Positions 16,551 to 25,361 of a stretch of 64,000 bases of DNA are shown piece by piece. Position 1 is the first letter of the stretch, and each line of letters begins with the position of its first letter. The stretch spans positions 124,001 through 188,000 of the forward strand of contig NZ_JACJSD010000007.1 of NCBI RefSeq assembly GCF_014697615.1. The letters run 5' to 3'. The DNA is from Nostoc sp. FACHB-280 (GTDB lineage Bacteria; Cyanobacteriota; Cyanobacteriia; Cyanobacteriales; Nostocaceae). The translations under genes were made by a program, and so were the position numbers. Under the pieces are notes generated by a model. That model ran no database searches. It had not been told where the DNA came from and saw nothing but the letters and a program-made list of their open reading frames with translations.

Positions 16551-16910
16551 TCACTGCTGGCTGATCTCAATCACATTTCCATCGGGATCTTGAGTAAAGA
16601 TGGCGGGTCGACCAGAGGCGCTGGCTTGAATAGGATAATTTTGACTCAGCAGTTCTTGTTTAGCTTGTTCTAAATCACTCACTGCAAAAGCGATATGGGG
16701 ATTACGTCCCCATTTTTCATTGGGGTTATCGGTTGGTACTGTGGATGCGACTATGAGGTGAACTTGATAGTTGCCGACTTGATACCATACACCAGGATAT
16801 TTTAGGGAACGGTCGATTTTAGATAATCCCAACACTTGAGTGTAAAAATTTTCAGCGCGTTCTAAGTTAGTAACGAGAATGGCTGTATGAAGGCTTTGAG
16901 TAATCTGCAT
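16551..16910 (-). CDS. VOC-superfamily (glyoxalase/bleomycin-resistance fold) protein
   Basis: 119 aa spanning one vicinal-oxygen-chelate domain: TAILVTNLERAENFYTQVLGLSK at the start, YPGVWYQVGNYQVHLIV in the middle, and PHIAFAVSDLEQAKQELL then FTQDPDGNVIEISQ at the end. Possible metal ligands are His8, His53 (QVHL), His73 (PHIAF) and Glu115 (VIEI). It could be a glyoxalase I-like or dioxygenase-like protein; the substrate cannot be read from the sequence. It converges with the exported-protein gene. Confidence 0.85.
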   Translation of the reverse strand: MQITQSLHTAILVTNLERAENFYTQVLGLSKIDRSLKYPGVWYQVGNYQVHLIVASTVPTDNPNEKWGRNPHIAFAVSDLEQAKQELLSQNYPIQASASGRPAIFTQDPDGNVIEISQQ

Positions 16911-17418
16911 GGTTGCTAAAGTTCGCTTTTATTTAGATTTTGACGTATTTACCTTACAACTAGGCGATCGCTCCAAATTAAATGCCAGGATTTGAGATGA
17001 GATCATCTATCCACAAGGGTTTGATTGCTTTATTTCTATATAAGTCATGAAATATTGACAATTTAGAGAGTTGTAAATCCCAAATGTCAAAAAACCATGA
17101 CAAAATGATCCCGTCAAAGCTATTAAATTCGTAAAAGCCTGAAAAAAGTGCCTTTAGACCCCTTGATCAACACTGAGGGTTACTGGTTAGTATTGACTTA
17201 ACAAAACGACTCCTCCGATCCCGAAAAATGCTTACTCAAGCATTTAAGGAAATTAAATAGGGAGTGACCCTCATTTTAAAAGCAAATTAAAAAACTTTAA
17301 AAACTGGGCAAAACCAGGAGTCAGGAATAAGAAATTCATCTGAGAAGAATGGCTTTTTTATCAAACATTCTCTAACTCAGAGAGATAATTACCTTTCAAA
17401 CTACTGGAGGCCAAATTA
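16911..17418. other. 508-bp divergent intergenic region, no gene seen
   Basis: Long leader upstream of the DUF4912 gene. A TGGAGG Shine-Dalgarno lies at 17404-17409. The segment near 17150-17280 has some GC-rich islands (AGGGTTACTGG, GGGAGTGACCC) but no recognised riboswitch. Confidence 0.55.
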
Positions 17419-18666
17419 ATGGCAAAAGAACGCCCACCGCTAGAGGAGATGACACTGAGACAACTACGTAAAGTAGCCAGTGAATATAGCGTCTCCCGCT
17501 ACAGCCGAATGCGTAAATCACAATTGTTGGCAGCAATTCAAGAAGTGCAGCGCAGCAAAGCATCCCTTAGTCCATCTCGTTCACTTGAGGCACAGGAAAC
17601 CGTGGAAGCAGCAAAATTTGAACTGGGTCAAGAAGACCGTACAGGTGGCTCTCTGGCTGATGTTGATGAAGGACTCGCCGATCTACCGGGTGGTTATGGT
17701 GAAAGTCGGATTGTGCTTTTACCCCGCGATCCCCAATGGGCTTACACTTATTGGGATATTCCCAACGACCATAAAGAAGAACTGCGTCGTCAAGGTGGAC
17801 AGCAATTAGCACTACGAATTTATGATGTTACCGACATCAACCTTGATTATCAAAGCCCCCACAGCATCCAAGAATATCCTGTTGATGAACTAGCTAGAGA
17901 ATGGTATTTACCCATCCCTGTGAGCGATCGCGATTATGTCATCGATATTGGTTATCGGACTTTTGATGGTCGTTGGTTAGTTTTGGCTCGTTCTGCTCAA
18001 GTACACATTCCGCCTGTGTACCCATCTGACTGGATTGAAGATGTCTTCATCACCGTCAACTTTGAAGAAGACCTGCGTGGTAGAACTCTGTACGAACTAG
18101 TACCACCTGCTAAGAAACTGGCGACAGCAGCAGGAGTTAATGGTGGCAACCCCATCTACGACCAAATCTTTGGTTTAGCCGAGTCTGCCGAAGCACAAAG
18201 GGTCGCAGGTTCTCTGTTTGGTTCCATGCAGCACGTAGCTGGTTCTGTACGCCCCGAACAAGCTATCAGTTCCTACGTCTTCCCCTCTGGTGTCGGTATG
18301 TGGGCAGTTCCCACCGTGTCTGGTTTAACCATGTCTGGTGCAGGAATGTCTGGTGTTGGCTTCTCCGCTTCTGCTGCACCAATTCGTCCCCGCCAGTTCT
18401 GGTTAATTGCCGATGCTGAATTGATTGTTTATGGTGCAACCGAACCCGACGCTACCGTAACCATTGGTGGTCGTGAAATTAAACTGAATCCCGATGGCAC
18501 ATTCCGCTTCCAGATGTCCTTCCAAGATGGTTTAATCGACTACCCAATTTTGGCTGTAGCTGCTGATGGTGAGCAAACACGCTCAATTCACATGAAGTTC
18601 AATCGTGAAACACCATCTCGCAATACCAACACCAAAGAAGAAGCTATTCCCGAATGGATTTTCTAA
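17419..18666 (+). CDS. DUF4912 protein with Rho-N/SAP-like N-terminus
   Basis: 415 aa. Residues about 5-45 (MTLRQLRKVASEYSVSRYSRMRKSQLLAAIQE) form a Rho-N/SAP-like helix-extended-loop-helix, usually a nucleic-acid-binding fold. Residues about 90-230 are DUF4912 (ESRIVLLPRDPQWAYTYWDIP, then LVLARSAQVHIPPVYPSDWIEDVFITV). A Gly/Ser/Ala-rich linker (about 270-320) precedes a beta-sandwich-like end (ATVTIGGREIKLNPDGTFRFQMSFQDG). The GC content and codon choice look like a highly expressed gene. Function unknown; a DNA- or RNA-associated role is an inference from the N-terminal fold. Confidence 0.85.
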   Translation: MAKERPPLEEMTLRQLRKVASEYSVSRYSRMRKSQLLAAIQEVQRSKASLSPSRSLEAQETVEAAKFELGQEDRTGGSLADVDEGLADLPGGYGESRIVLLPRDPQWAYTYWDIPNDHKEELRRQGGQQLALRIYDVTDINLDYQSPHSIQEYPVDELAREWYLPIPVSDRDYVIDIGYRTFDGRWLVLARSAQVHIPPVYPSDWIEDVFITVNFEEDLRGRTLYELVPPAKKLATAAGVNGGNPIYDQIFGLAESAEAQRVAGSLFGSMQHVAGSVRPEQAISSYVFPSGVGMWAVPTVSGLTMSGAGMSGVGFSASAAPIRPRQFWLIADAELIVYGATEPDATVTIGGREIKLNPDGTFRFQMSFQDGLIDYPILAVAADGEQTRSIHMKFNRETPSRNTNTKEEAIPEWIF

Positions 18667-18698
18667 ATAATCCGCCGAAATTGGAATTTTGAATTATT

Positions 18699-18730
18699 AC
18701 CCGCTATAGTCGTTCTGTAGCGGGTTCTTA
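18699..18730 (+). terminator. Intrinsic terminator of the DUF4912 gene
   Basis: ACCCGCTA (18699-18706) pairs with TAGCGGGT (18718-18725), followed by TCTTATTATCTT. It lies directly before the next gene, which starts at 18741, so that gene probably has its own promoter overlapping this site or relies on read-through. Confidence 0.75.
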
Positions 18731-18740
18731 TTATCTTAAT

Positions 18741-19673
18741 ATGTGGATTAAAAAAATATTTCTCTTATGTATATTGAGTATTACAATCAATTTGCTATTA
18801 GCTTGTAAAGAAGATACAGCCAATTCGTCAACTAAAGCTGCAAAAACTTGCCCTGGTGAAAATCCTCAATTCAGCCTAGAATTTTTTAAAACTAATAATC
18901 AAGGACAGAAGTCTGCCAAGGGTATTAATCATGTGATTATTTTTAATCCTAAATCACCCAAGTTAGATTTCAAGGTGAATGTGGGTTTATCTCACAAGCT
19001 TTATGCTAAAAATCAACAGGGAAAATTTATCAGAAATTATGTACCGAAGCAATTTAATGAAATTATTAGCGATCGCAACTCCCTATTAAATGGCCAAAGA
19101 CCACTAGTAGCGATTAACGCCGACTATATAGGAACTGACGATAAACCACAAGGCTTAAATATTTCCCGTGGTGTTGAGTATTCAGGGGCATTTCAAAATA
19201 GGCGTTCTTCTTTTGGTATTTCGGGAGGTAAACCACAAGAGCGAATCGCTACAATTCAAGCCGGAAGAAGAAGTAACAATCTTTTGAATTACAATTTAGT
19301 GGGTGGGAATGGTAGATTTTATCGTCAAGGTAAGTTTAAAGACATTTGTCAAGATTTAGGAGAACTTGCTTGTAAAGAAGCAATCAATCGCTCTATGGTG
19401 GCGACAACTAGTAAAGGTTATGTAATTTTATTAGTGAATGATATCAAAGCTAATTCAGTTATTGAATCTTCTCAAGTTAATCAGGAATTAATGCCAGATA
19501 TGTTTGATGATGTTTTATCTGGAATTGCCCGAAATAACTGTTTAGGCAAAATTCAAGAAGGAATGTTATTTGATGGGGGTGGGTCGCCGGGATTATATTA
19601 CAACGGTAAAATTTATGTCGAAAATGGCGGTGCAATTGGTTCGGTGTTTTTAATTTACAAAACGGTCAATTAA
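18741..19673 (+). CDS. Phosphodiester glycosidase (NAGPA-like) lipoprotein
   Basis: 310 aa. The signal sequence ends in a lipobox (NLLLAC), so the protein should be lipid-anchored. The NAGPA domain follows, with AINADYIGTDDKPQGLNISRG (about residues 120-140), RSSFGIS, MVATTSKGYVILLVND and the hallmark LFDGGGSPGLYYNG near the end. Bacterial members such as Bacillus YomL/NAGPA-domain proteins are thought to remove sugars from wall glycopolymers or lipid-linked phosphodiesters; the substrate here is not known. The upstream intergenic gap is only 74 bp and contains a terminator. Confidence 0.85.
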   Translation: MWIKKIFLLCILSITINLLLACKEDTANSSTKAAKTCPGENPQFSLEFFKTNNQGQKSAKGINHVIIFNPKSPKLDFKVNVGLSHKLYAKNQQGKFIRNYVPKQFNEIISDRNSLLNGQRPLVAINADYIGTDDKPQGLNISRGVEYSGAFQNRRSSFGISGGKPQERIATIQAGRRSNNLLNYNLVGGNGRFYRQGKFKDICQDLGELACKEAINRSMVATTSKGYVILLVNDIKANSVIESSQVNQELMPDMFDDVLSGIARNNCLGKIQEGMLFDGGGSPGLYYNGKIYVENGGAIGSVFLIYKTVN

Positions 19674-19680
19674 ATTATAG

Positions 19681-19718
19681 TAATAAATGCGATCGCTCAT
19701 ATACCATCGCATTTATTA
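19681..19718. terminator. Bidirectional terminator between convergent genes
   Basis: A perfect 13-bp stem (TAATAAATGCGAT at 19681-19693 with 19706-19718) around a 12-nt loop, flanked by A/T-rich sequence on both sides. It separates the NAGPA and haloperoxidase-like genes and includes a HIP1 site. Confidence 0.75.
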
Positions 19719-19730
19719 CTACCAATCAAA

Positions 19731-21548
19731 TTACACAGTAATTCTGGTGCCGTCAAATTTAGTAAAGGTAAAGCCTGGGAAATCTTCGATATAACCTAAC
19801 CTTTCATCTCTCAAGAGGCTAATAGCCACCTCTTCGCCTAAAGCTAAACCTGCTGCACCATCAGTCCGCCAGTGAATACCACCGTGGCCGCGACCAATGG
19901 CATAATTAGTTGCCAACTTGTTCAACTCACCACCAACTGTTAATGGTTCACCAGTGTAGGGAATTAACTTTGTTGGGTCGCTGGGGTCGGGTACTACTGG
20001 GTTAGGAATGACATAATTTTCATCAAAGAAAGCTTTTAACAATGTCACATTAACACCTGCGATCGCCGCAGCGCCACCTGTGTATGAAGAATGTAAAGGT
20101 GCAGCCTCTGGATAAGCTTGTGGTAGCAAATAAGTACCCAAATTGCTGTAAGTTTTTGCCAAAGCTTGGGAATTTAATATCTCAGGATGAATAGGATATT
20201 GAGTTCTGTTGACAAGATTGTTGTAGATTAATCCACCGTAGGCTTCTGGGCGCAAAATGCGGTGTACATAATACTTTTGCCAATATGAGGCGCGAATTGC
20301 TCGTGAAGTTCCCAAACTTAATAGTGCTTGCAAATGACCTACTGCAAATGTCGCAGCAGAACCCACTTGAGTCCGAGAATTAACGTAGGGATTACCTGGA
20401 TTCAATGGTGCGCCAATACCACCGTCAATGAGTGGGTCACGTAAATTTACAGGGGAACTGAGAAGCAAAGAAGCCCCGTAATACAAAGCACCACCAATAT
20501 GGGCAAACTCACCCAAATCACGCACAGTCGATACATAACGGCGTGTAGGGTCATAATTAATTGCTCTGCCAGAATTGCCACCATTCTGCACAGTCAGCCA
20601 TTCGTTAAAGTCAATCAAAAAGTCGTTACCAGGGAGCGCAGTCCGAATAACGGCCAAAATATACTGCGTTCCCCAAGGAATATTCCGCAGTAAAAATTGG
20701 GAAATGTAAGGGCCGTTTAACACCCCTGGAGGAGTGACGTGTTTTGCAGTTCTACCAGAACGGTCAGAGGGGTCAACATAGCTAACAGTACCGCGAAACA
20801 AAGTTTGCGGGGTGACACGACCATTGATTTTTGGCCCATAAAAAGCCGACAGTCTGTTCAACTCTTCAACAGCTGCCAAAACATTTGGATCATCTGTATT
20901 ATCTTGAAACTTAGAAAAAGACACGTCACGCAGTAAAGCTTGCCAGTATAATTCCACGGCTTCATCGGCGCGGGCTGCACTGGCTAACGCTGGTGGTGTT
21001 GGTACTCCTATTTGAGCCGCGTTGATACCTTCAAGGCTAATTGCCAAAGGCCCTTGAGGGTTGACTAGTTTTCTTGTACCACCCAAGATAATCCTTTCAT
21101 ATAGGCTGGGGTCTTGTCTGGTGAGTGCTGTAGTTAAAGAGTTGTAAGCTTCTAGGTTAACTTCACCTCTTTGGTTGTGAGGTAAGCCTCTAGAGTCACT
21201 GCCAATTTTGTTAGCATATCGTTGCTCATCGCCGTTGGTAGGATGAGGTGGAATCGGAAAACTTCGTTCTAGTCTGGCAGCTTCTAACCTAACTCGGTAG
21301 GCTCTATCCACAAACCTGTTATAGTTAAACCGCCCAACAACATCTCGTCCACTAGCTTGAACAATACCTTCTTTGCGGAAAGACGAAACTGTGGAACCCA
21401 TCACACCTGCAACTACCCCAGTTGCTGTTAACATCGTCGTGCGATTAAGAAATGAACGTCTGCTTAAGCGTTTAATAAATGAATTACGAGTTGGTGAATG
21501 TTGGCTTTCGCTTTGCGCTTGATTTGCTGATTCAGATTCAAATTGCAT
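19731..21548 (-). CDS. Vanadium-haloperoxidase-like (PAP2-superfamily) exported protein
   Basis: 605 aa. A twin-arginine signal is visible (SRRSFLNRTTMLTATGVVAG), so Tat export is likely. The C-terminal half has the haloperoxidase/PAP2 pattern: KYYVHRILRPEAYGG (about 425), LHSSYTGGAAAIAG (about 490) and GRGHGGIHWRTDG (about 560). In active enzymes the middle motif is P-S-G-H; here it reads Y-T-G-G-A, so the acid-base His appears to be missing, while the other Arg/His ligand motifs remain. Family members bind vanadate and oxidise halides or hydrolyse phosphates. I am sure of the family, not of activity. Confidence 0.85.
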   Translation of the reverse strand: MQFESESANQAQSESQHSPTRNSFIKRLSRRSFLNRTTMLTATGVVAGVMGSTVSSFRKEGIVQASGRDVVGRFNYNRFVDRAYRVRLEAARLERSFPIPPHPTNGDEQRYANKIGSDSRGLPHNQRGEVNLEAYNSLTTALTRQDPSLYERIILGGTRKLVNPQGPLAISLEGINAAQIGVPTPPALASAARADEAVELYWQALLRDVSFSKFQDNTDDPNVLAAVEELNRLSAFYGPKINGRVTPQTLFRGTVSYVDPSDRSGRTAKHVTPPGVLNGPYISQFLLRNIPWGTQYILAVIRTALPGNDFLIDFNEWLTVQNGGNSGRAINYDPTRRYVSTVRDLGEFAHIGGALYYGASLLLSSPVNLRDPLIDGGIGAPLNPGNPYVNSRTQVGSAATFAVGHLQALLSLGTSRAIRASYWQKYYVHRILRPEAYGGLIYNNLVNRTQYPIHPEILNSQALAKTYSNLGTYLLPQAYPEAAPLHSSYTGGAAAIAGVNVTLLKAFFDENYVIPNPVVPDPSDPTKLIPYTGEPLTVGGELNKLATNYAIGRGHGGIHWRTDGAAGLALGEEVAISLLRDERLGYIEDFPGFTFTKFDGTRITV

Positions 21549-22784
21549 CAGATTTGCTCCTCAATAAAAAAGTCAAGACGATATATCGCTACAAGCAGTT
21601 GTTTGTAGACGTTGCTTATCTATGGCGCATCATCAAAACCGGATGCGTGAGAGAATTTCTGTTTGCAGGTGCAAAGATTTGCCTGTTTTCTGATACTTAG
21701 CAGATAATCTACGCATCAGAATTGAGGCTGACTTTAACAGCCGCTTTTATCTATACATTTTCGTTAACTACTAAAAATCTACCGATTTACCGTAGTTATG
21801 ATTAAATTAGAATTTCCCACAAATCGGCTTAAAAAGCAATACTATTACTTAAATAAACGTTGAAATGTAGATAATGTAAGACTTTTAGCTACATCTACCT
21901 TTTTTACAGAGGTGGTTGGAAGTCAAAAGTCTGTAGGTATTCAGAATACAGAACTCAGAAGTGATTACAGTTGAATGACTCATGGTTCTAGACTATGAAA
22001 ATCACTGTCTAGCAAATACTTGATTGATCAATCATTTTGCTTCTGATTTCTGAATTATTATATGAGGTACAAGGGTAAAAACCAAAACTATGTAGAGAAT
22101 TTATATATAAATTCTCTACAGTATTTCATGAATATACAAACTGCTGTAATTTCTGTAAATCTCTCAAACTCGCACTAATTTTCAGGAAGTTTTGGGGATG
22201 GTAACATAATGTTTGAACACAATTTTATATCCAGTAAACAGCCAATCATTCCAGCATTTTAAGCTCACTTAAAACCAATATCATCACATATTTTATACTG
22301 GGGTATTTTCTTGCTACCAGTTGATAACTTAGCAGATTTGATCAACTACATCTAATGGCACAAATGGTTTGCAAATTATTCCTGCTACACCGAGGTGGAG
22401 CAATTCTACTTGCACTGACTAAAATTTGTTTTGTCATTTTTGTTTATCCTAATTATTAGATAAATTTATGTACTTAAATAATTACTACTCTTTTGAAGAA
22501 GGCGAGTTATGTAGGTAAGTCAGAAACAGTTTACTCAAATGCAAGTTGGGAATGATTGATTTGCCCAATTTCTTGTTTAATGTTTTTCTGATGAGCCAAG
22601 TGTGAAGACTTATATTATACAATATAGATAACAGGTTGGTGCTGGTTATAAATATTTTGCGAGCAAATAAAATTAGAGATTTAATGTTAAGCCAAGTTTT
22701 TTGATTGACTATATATCCTGTTGAGATGAAGAAGTAACCATTAATTTATCAAATTTAAAATTTTAAATTCACGACAAATTTATT
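21549..22784. other. 1.2-kb divergent intergenic region, no gene seen; contains a perfect palindrome
   Basis: AT-rich region between the divergent haloperoxidase-like and response-regulator genes. No ORF with a credible start was found. The most striking feature is a 30-bp perfect palindrome at 22091-22120, listed separately. Confidence 0.6.
22091..22120. repeat. 30-bp perfect palindrome
   Basis: TGTAGAGAATTTATA is immediately followed by its exact reverse complement, with no loop. It lies about 670 bp upstream of the response-regulator gene. It could be a dimeric regulator site or a cruciform-forming repeat; there is no T-run for termination. Confidence 0.8.
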
Positions 22785-25178
22785 GTGAAAATTCTAATAG
22801 TAGAAGATGATACAAATATCATTGAAATACTGAGGGTAGCACTTGCAGCACAACATTATGTTTTGGAGGTAGCTACTGATGTTAAAAGTGCTTTAGGACT
22901 TGCGTTAGGAAATGTCTATGATTTAATTTTGCTAGATGTGAGCTTGCCAACAGTTGACGGTATAAGTATTTGCAAGCATCTACGGGATCAAGGTGGTAAT
23001 ATCCCAATTCTATTACTTATAGAAGAAGATCAATGTATTAAATCAATTGCTGGGTTAGATGCAGGAGCAGATGATCATGTAATGAAGCCATTTAATTTAG
23101 AGGAATTATTGGCGAAAATCCGCGCTTTGTTGCGGCGAAGTATGATCAGGACTACACAGTCCATTGAGTTAGGGGCTTTGCGTCTTGATGCGAGTTGTGG
23201 TCAAATTACTTATGAAGGGAAAATTTTGCCCTTGACCAATCAGGAATATATTTTACTAGAACTTTTATTACGCAATAGTCGGCGGATATTTAGCTACAGT
23301 TTTCTGCAAGAATATTTATTGTCTGTTGATGAAATTGCTGGGGAAGATACGGTAAGAAAGTACATCAAGAGTTTGCGTTCTAAACTCAGGACAGCAGGTG
23401 TGAAGGCTGACTTGATTGAAATTGTCTATGGATTTGGTTATCGCCTGAATACTCAAGAGTTAGAAGTTGGTAATTTGCAGCAGCAAATTGTGGAGACGGA
23501 ACAGCCAAAATACAGTGAAAAAGCAGATGGGGAAAATCCAAGTAATTCTTCTATTGAACAGCGAGTAACTACTCAACTGGCTGGATTATGGGAACGTTAT
23601 CAGGTCAAGTATAGCGATCGCATTACAATTATTGAGCAAGCGGCTCAATCTTTGTTAGCAAATACCTTAACTGAAGACTTGCGCCAACAAGCACAACAAC
23701 AAGCTCATACTTTAGCAGGTTCCTTGGGGATTTTTGGTTTTGAGGGCGCGACTCAGTTGTGTCACAACATAGAAACTATCTTCAAATCTACAGAAACATT
23801 AGGTAACACCCAAGCCGTACAAATCCAAACCTTGCTGGTGGAATTAAGAAACACATTAAAGCAAAATTTCAAACTAGTTCCACAACAGTCAGGTGTGAAA
23901 CCACCCTATCTCAATCAACAATATCGCTTGTTAATTGTTGATGATGATGTGCAGTTAGCACAACAAGTCGCAGCAGAAGCAAGCATTTCAGGGATTGAAA
24001 CTGTGGTCGTTGATAGTATATCTGCGGCGAGGTTAGCGATCGCCAATTCTCGACCTGATATTGTATTGTTGGATTTGTGCTTTCCTCAATCTGCGGAAAA
24101 TGGCTTTGGATTACTGGGCGAGTTAACAGCCTTGCATCCACCTATACCTGTATTAGTATTTACATCTCAAGATAGTTTTGCACAAAGAGTCAAAGTTGCC
24201 AGGATGGGCGGTAGAGGTTTTTTACAAAAGCCAGTTTTTCCATCAGAGATTATGGAAGCGATCGCCACTATTCTGCAACAATCTACAACATCATCAGCCA
24301 AACTGTTGATTGTCGATGATGACCCGCAAACCCTTGATATTCTGCGGACAATTCTCCAGCCTTGGGGATTTACACTAACTTTGCTAGATGATCCGCAATA
24401 TTTCTGGGATACCTTAGAAAAGTTTATGCCAGATATGCTGATTTTAGATTTGGAAATGCCAAATTTCAGCGGTATAGATTTGTGTCAAGTTGTCAGAAAT
24501 GACCCTCAATGGAGTAATTTGCCTGTATTATTTCTCTCGGCACACAGAGACACCCACATAGTACAAAAAGTATTTACAGCTGGTGCTGATGATTATGTCA
24601 CCAAGCCAATTGTCGAACCAGAATTATTAGCGCGTGTGCTTTGTCGTTTAGAACGTAGCCAAATTCTTCGTAAGTTAGCCGAAATTGATGCGTTAACCGG
24701 AATTACGAATCGGCGCAAATCAGTCCAAGAACTTAACAGATTACTGCACCTTGCTGAACGCCAAAATCAACCATTTTATTTTGTGGTTTTGGACTTAGAC
24801 CGTTTTAAATATATCAATGACCAGTATGGTCATGATGCAGGAGATCAAGTTTTAAGCCAATTAGGAAAACTTTTAAAACAATCATTTCGTCAGGAAGATG
24901 TAGTAGCGCGTTGGGGAGGGGAAGAATTTATCATTGGCTTGTATGGTATTACTCAACAACAGGTAATTAAGCGGTTAAATAATTTATTAGATATTCTGCG
25001 CGGCATAGAATTTACAACCAGCAATCAAGAAAGTTTTACTGTTACCATTAGTGGCGGCGTGGCAGAGTTCCCGAAACATGGCCATGATGTGCAAACGCTG
25101 TATCGTGCTGCTGATGCTGCTTTGTATCAAGCTAAAGCCGCAGGACGTGATCGGATATTTTTGTCGGTGAGGAATTAA
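22785..25178 (+). CDS. Hybrid response regulator: REC-wHTH-Hpt-REC-REC-GGDEF (diguanylate cyclase)
   Basis: 797 aa with six modules. REC1 (1-118) has the phospho-acceptor Asp51 (LILLDVSLP). An OmpR-type winged helix follows (about 130-225; IVYGFGYRL). An Hpt domain (about 265-360) carries QAHTLAGSLGIFGF. REC2 (about 382-495; DIVLLDLCFP) and REC3 (about 505-620; MLILDLEMP) follow. The GGDEF domain (about 640-797) has an active-type GGEEF and an inhibitory I-site R-Q-E-D five residues before it. It should both bind DNA and make cyclic di-GMP. The start is GTG, as nothing upstream encodes MKILIVEDD. It is monocistronic. Confidence 0.92.
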   Translation: MKILIVEDDTNIIEILRVALAAQHYVLEVATDVKSALGLALGNVYDLILLDVSLPTVDGISICKHLRDQGGNIPILLLIEEDQCIKSIAGLDAGADDHVMKPFNLEELLAKIRALLRRSMIRTTQSIELGALRLDASCGQITYEGKILPLTNQEYILLELLLRNSRRIFSYSFLQEYLLSVDEIAGEDTVRKYIKSLRSKLRTAGVKADLIEIVYGFGYRLNTQELEVGNLQQQIVETEQPKYSEKADGENPSNSSIEQRVTTQLAGLWERYQVKYSDRITIIEQAAQSLLANTLTEDLRQQAQQQAHTLAGSLGIFGFEGATQLCHNIETIFKSTETLGNTQAVQIQTLLVELRNTLKQNFKLVPQQSGVKPPYLNQQYRLLIVDDDVQLAQQVAAEASISGIETVVVDSISAARLAIANSRPDIVLLDLCFPQSAENGFGLLGELTALHPPIPVLVFTSQDSFAQRVKVARMGGRGFLQKPVFPSEIMEAIATILQQSTTSSAKLLIVDDDPQTLDILRTILQPWGFTLTLLDDPQYFWDTLEKFMPDMLILDLEMPNFSGIDLCQVVRNDPQWSNLPVLFLSAHRDTHIVQKVFTAGADDYVTKPIVEPELLARVLCRLERSQILRKLAEIDALTGITNRRKSVQELNRLLHLAERQNQPFYFVVLDLDRFKYINDQYGHDAGDQVLSQLGKLLKQSFRQEDVVARWGGEEFIIGLYGITQQQVIKRLNNLLDILRGIEFTTSNQESFTVTISGGVAEFPKHGHDVQTLYRAADAALYQAKAAGRDRIFLSVRN

Positions 25179-25269
25179 AGTAGAATTTCGGCGATCGCAT
25201 TGATAATTTTTGCGAATGCGATGTTTATTTCATTGCTAATTGAGACGATGATAGAAATTGCTCTGAATT

Positions 25270-25302
25270 AGATACCCGACTTCTTTAAGCAGTCGGGTAT
25301 CT
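25270..25302. terminator. Bidirectional hairpin (CCCGACTTCTTTAAG family)
   Basis: Imperfect palindrome AGATACCCGACTTCTTTAAG...GTCGGGTATCT between two convergent genes. It belongs to the family also seen at 28291, 38178 and 52327, and probably ends transcription from both sides. Confidence 0.65.
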
Positions 25303-25361
25303 ACTTGTTTATGAATGATTGAGGATTGACATACAGCAGTCAAATCATCAATAAGTTACCC

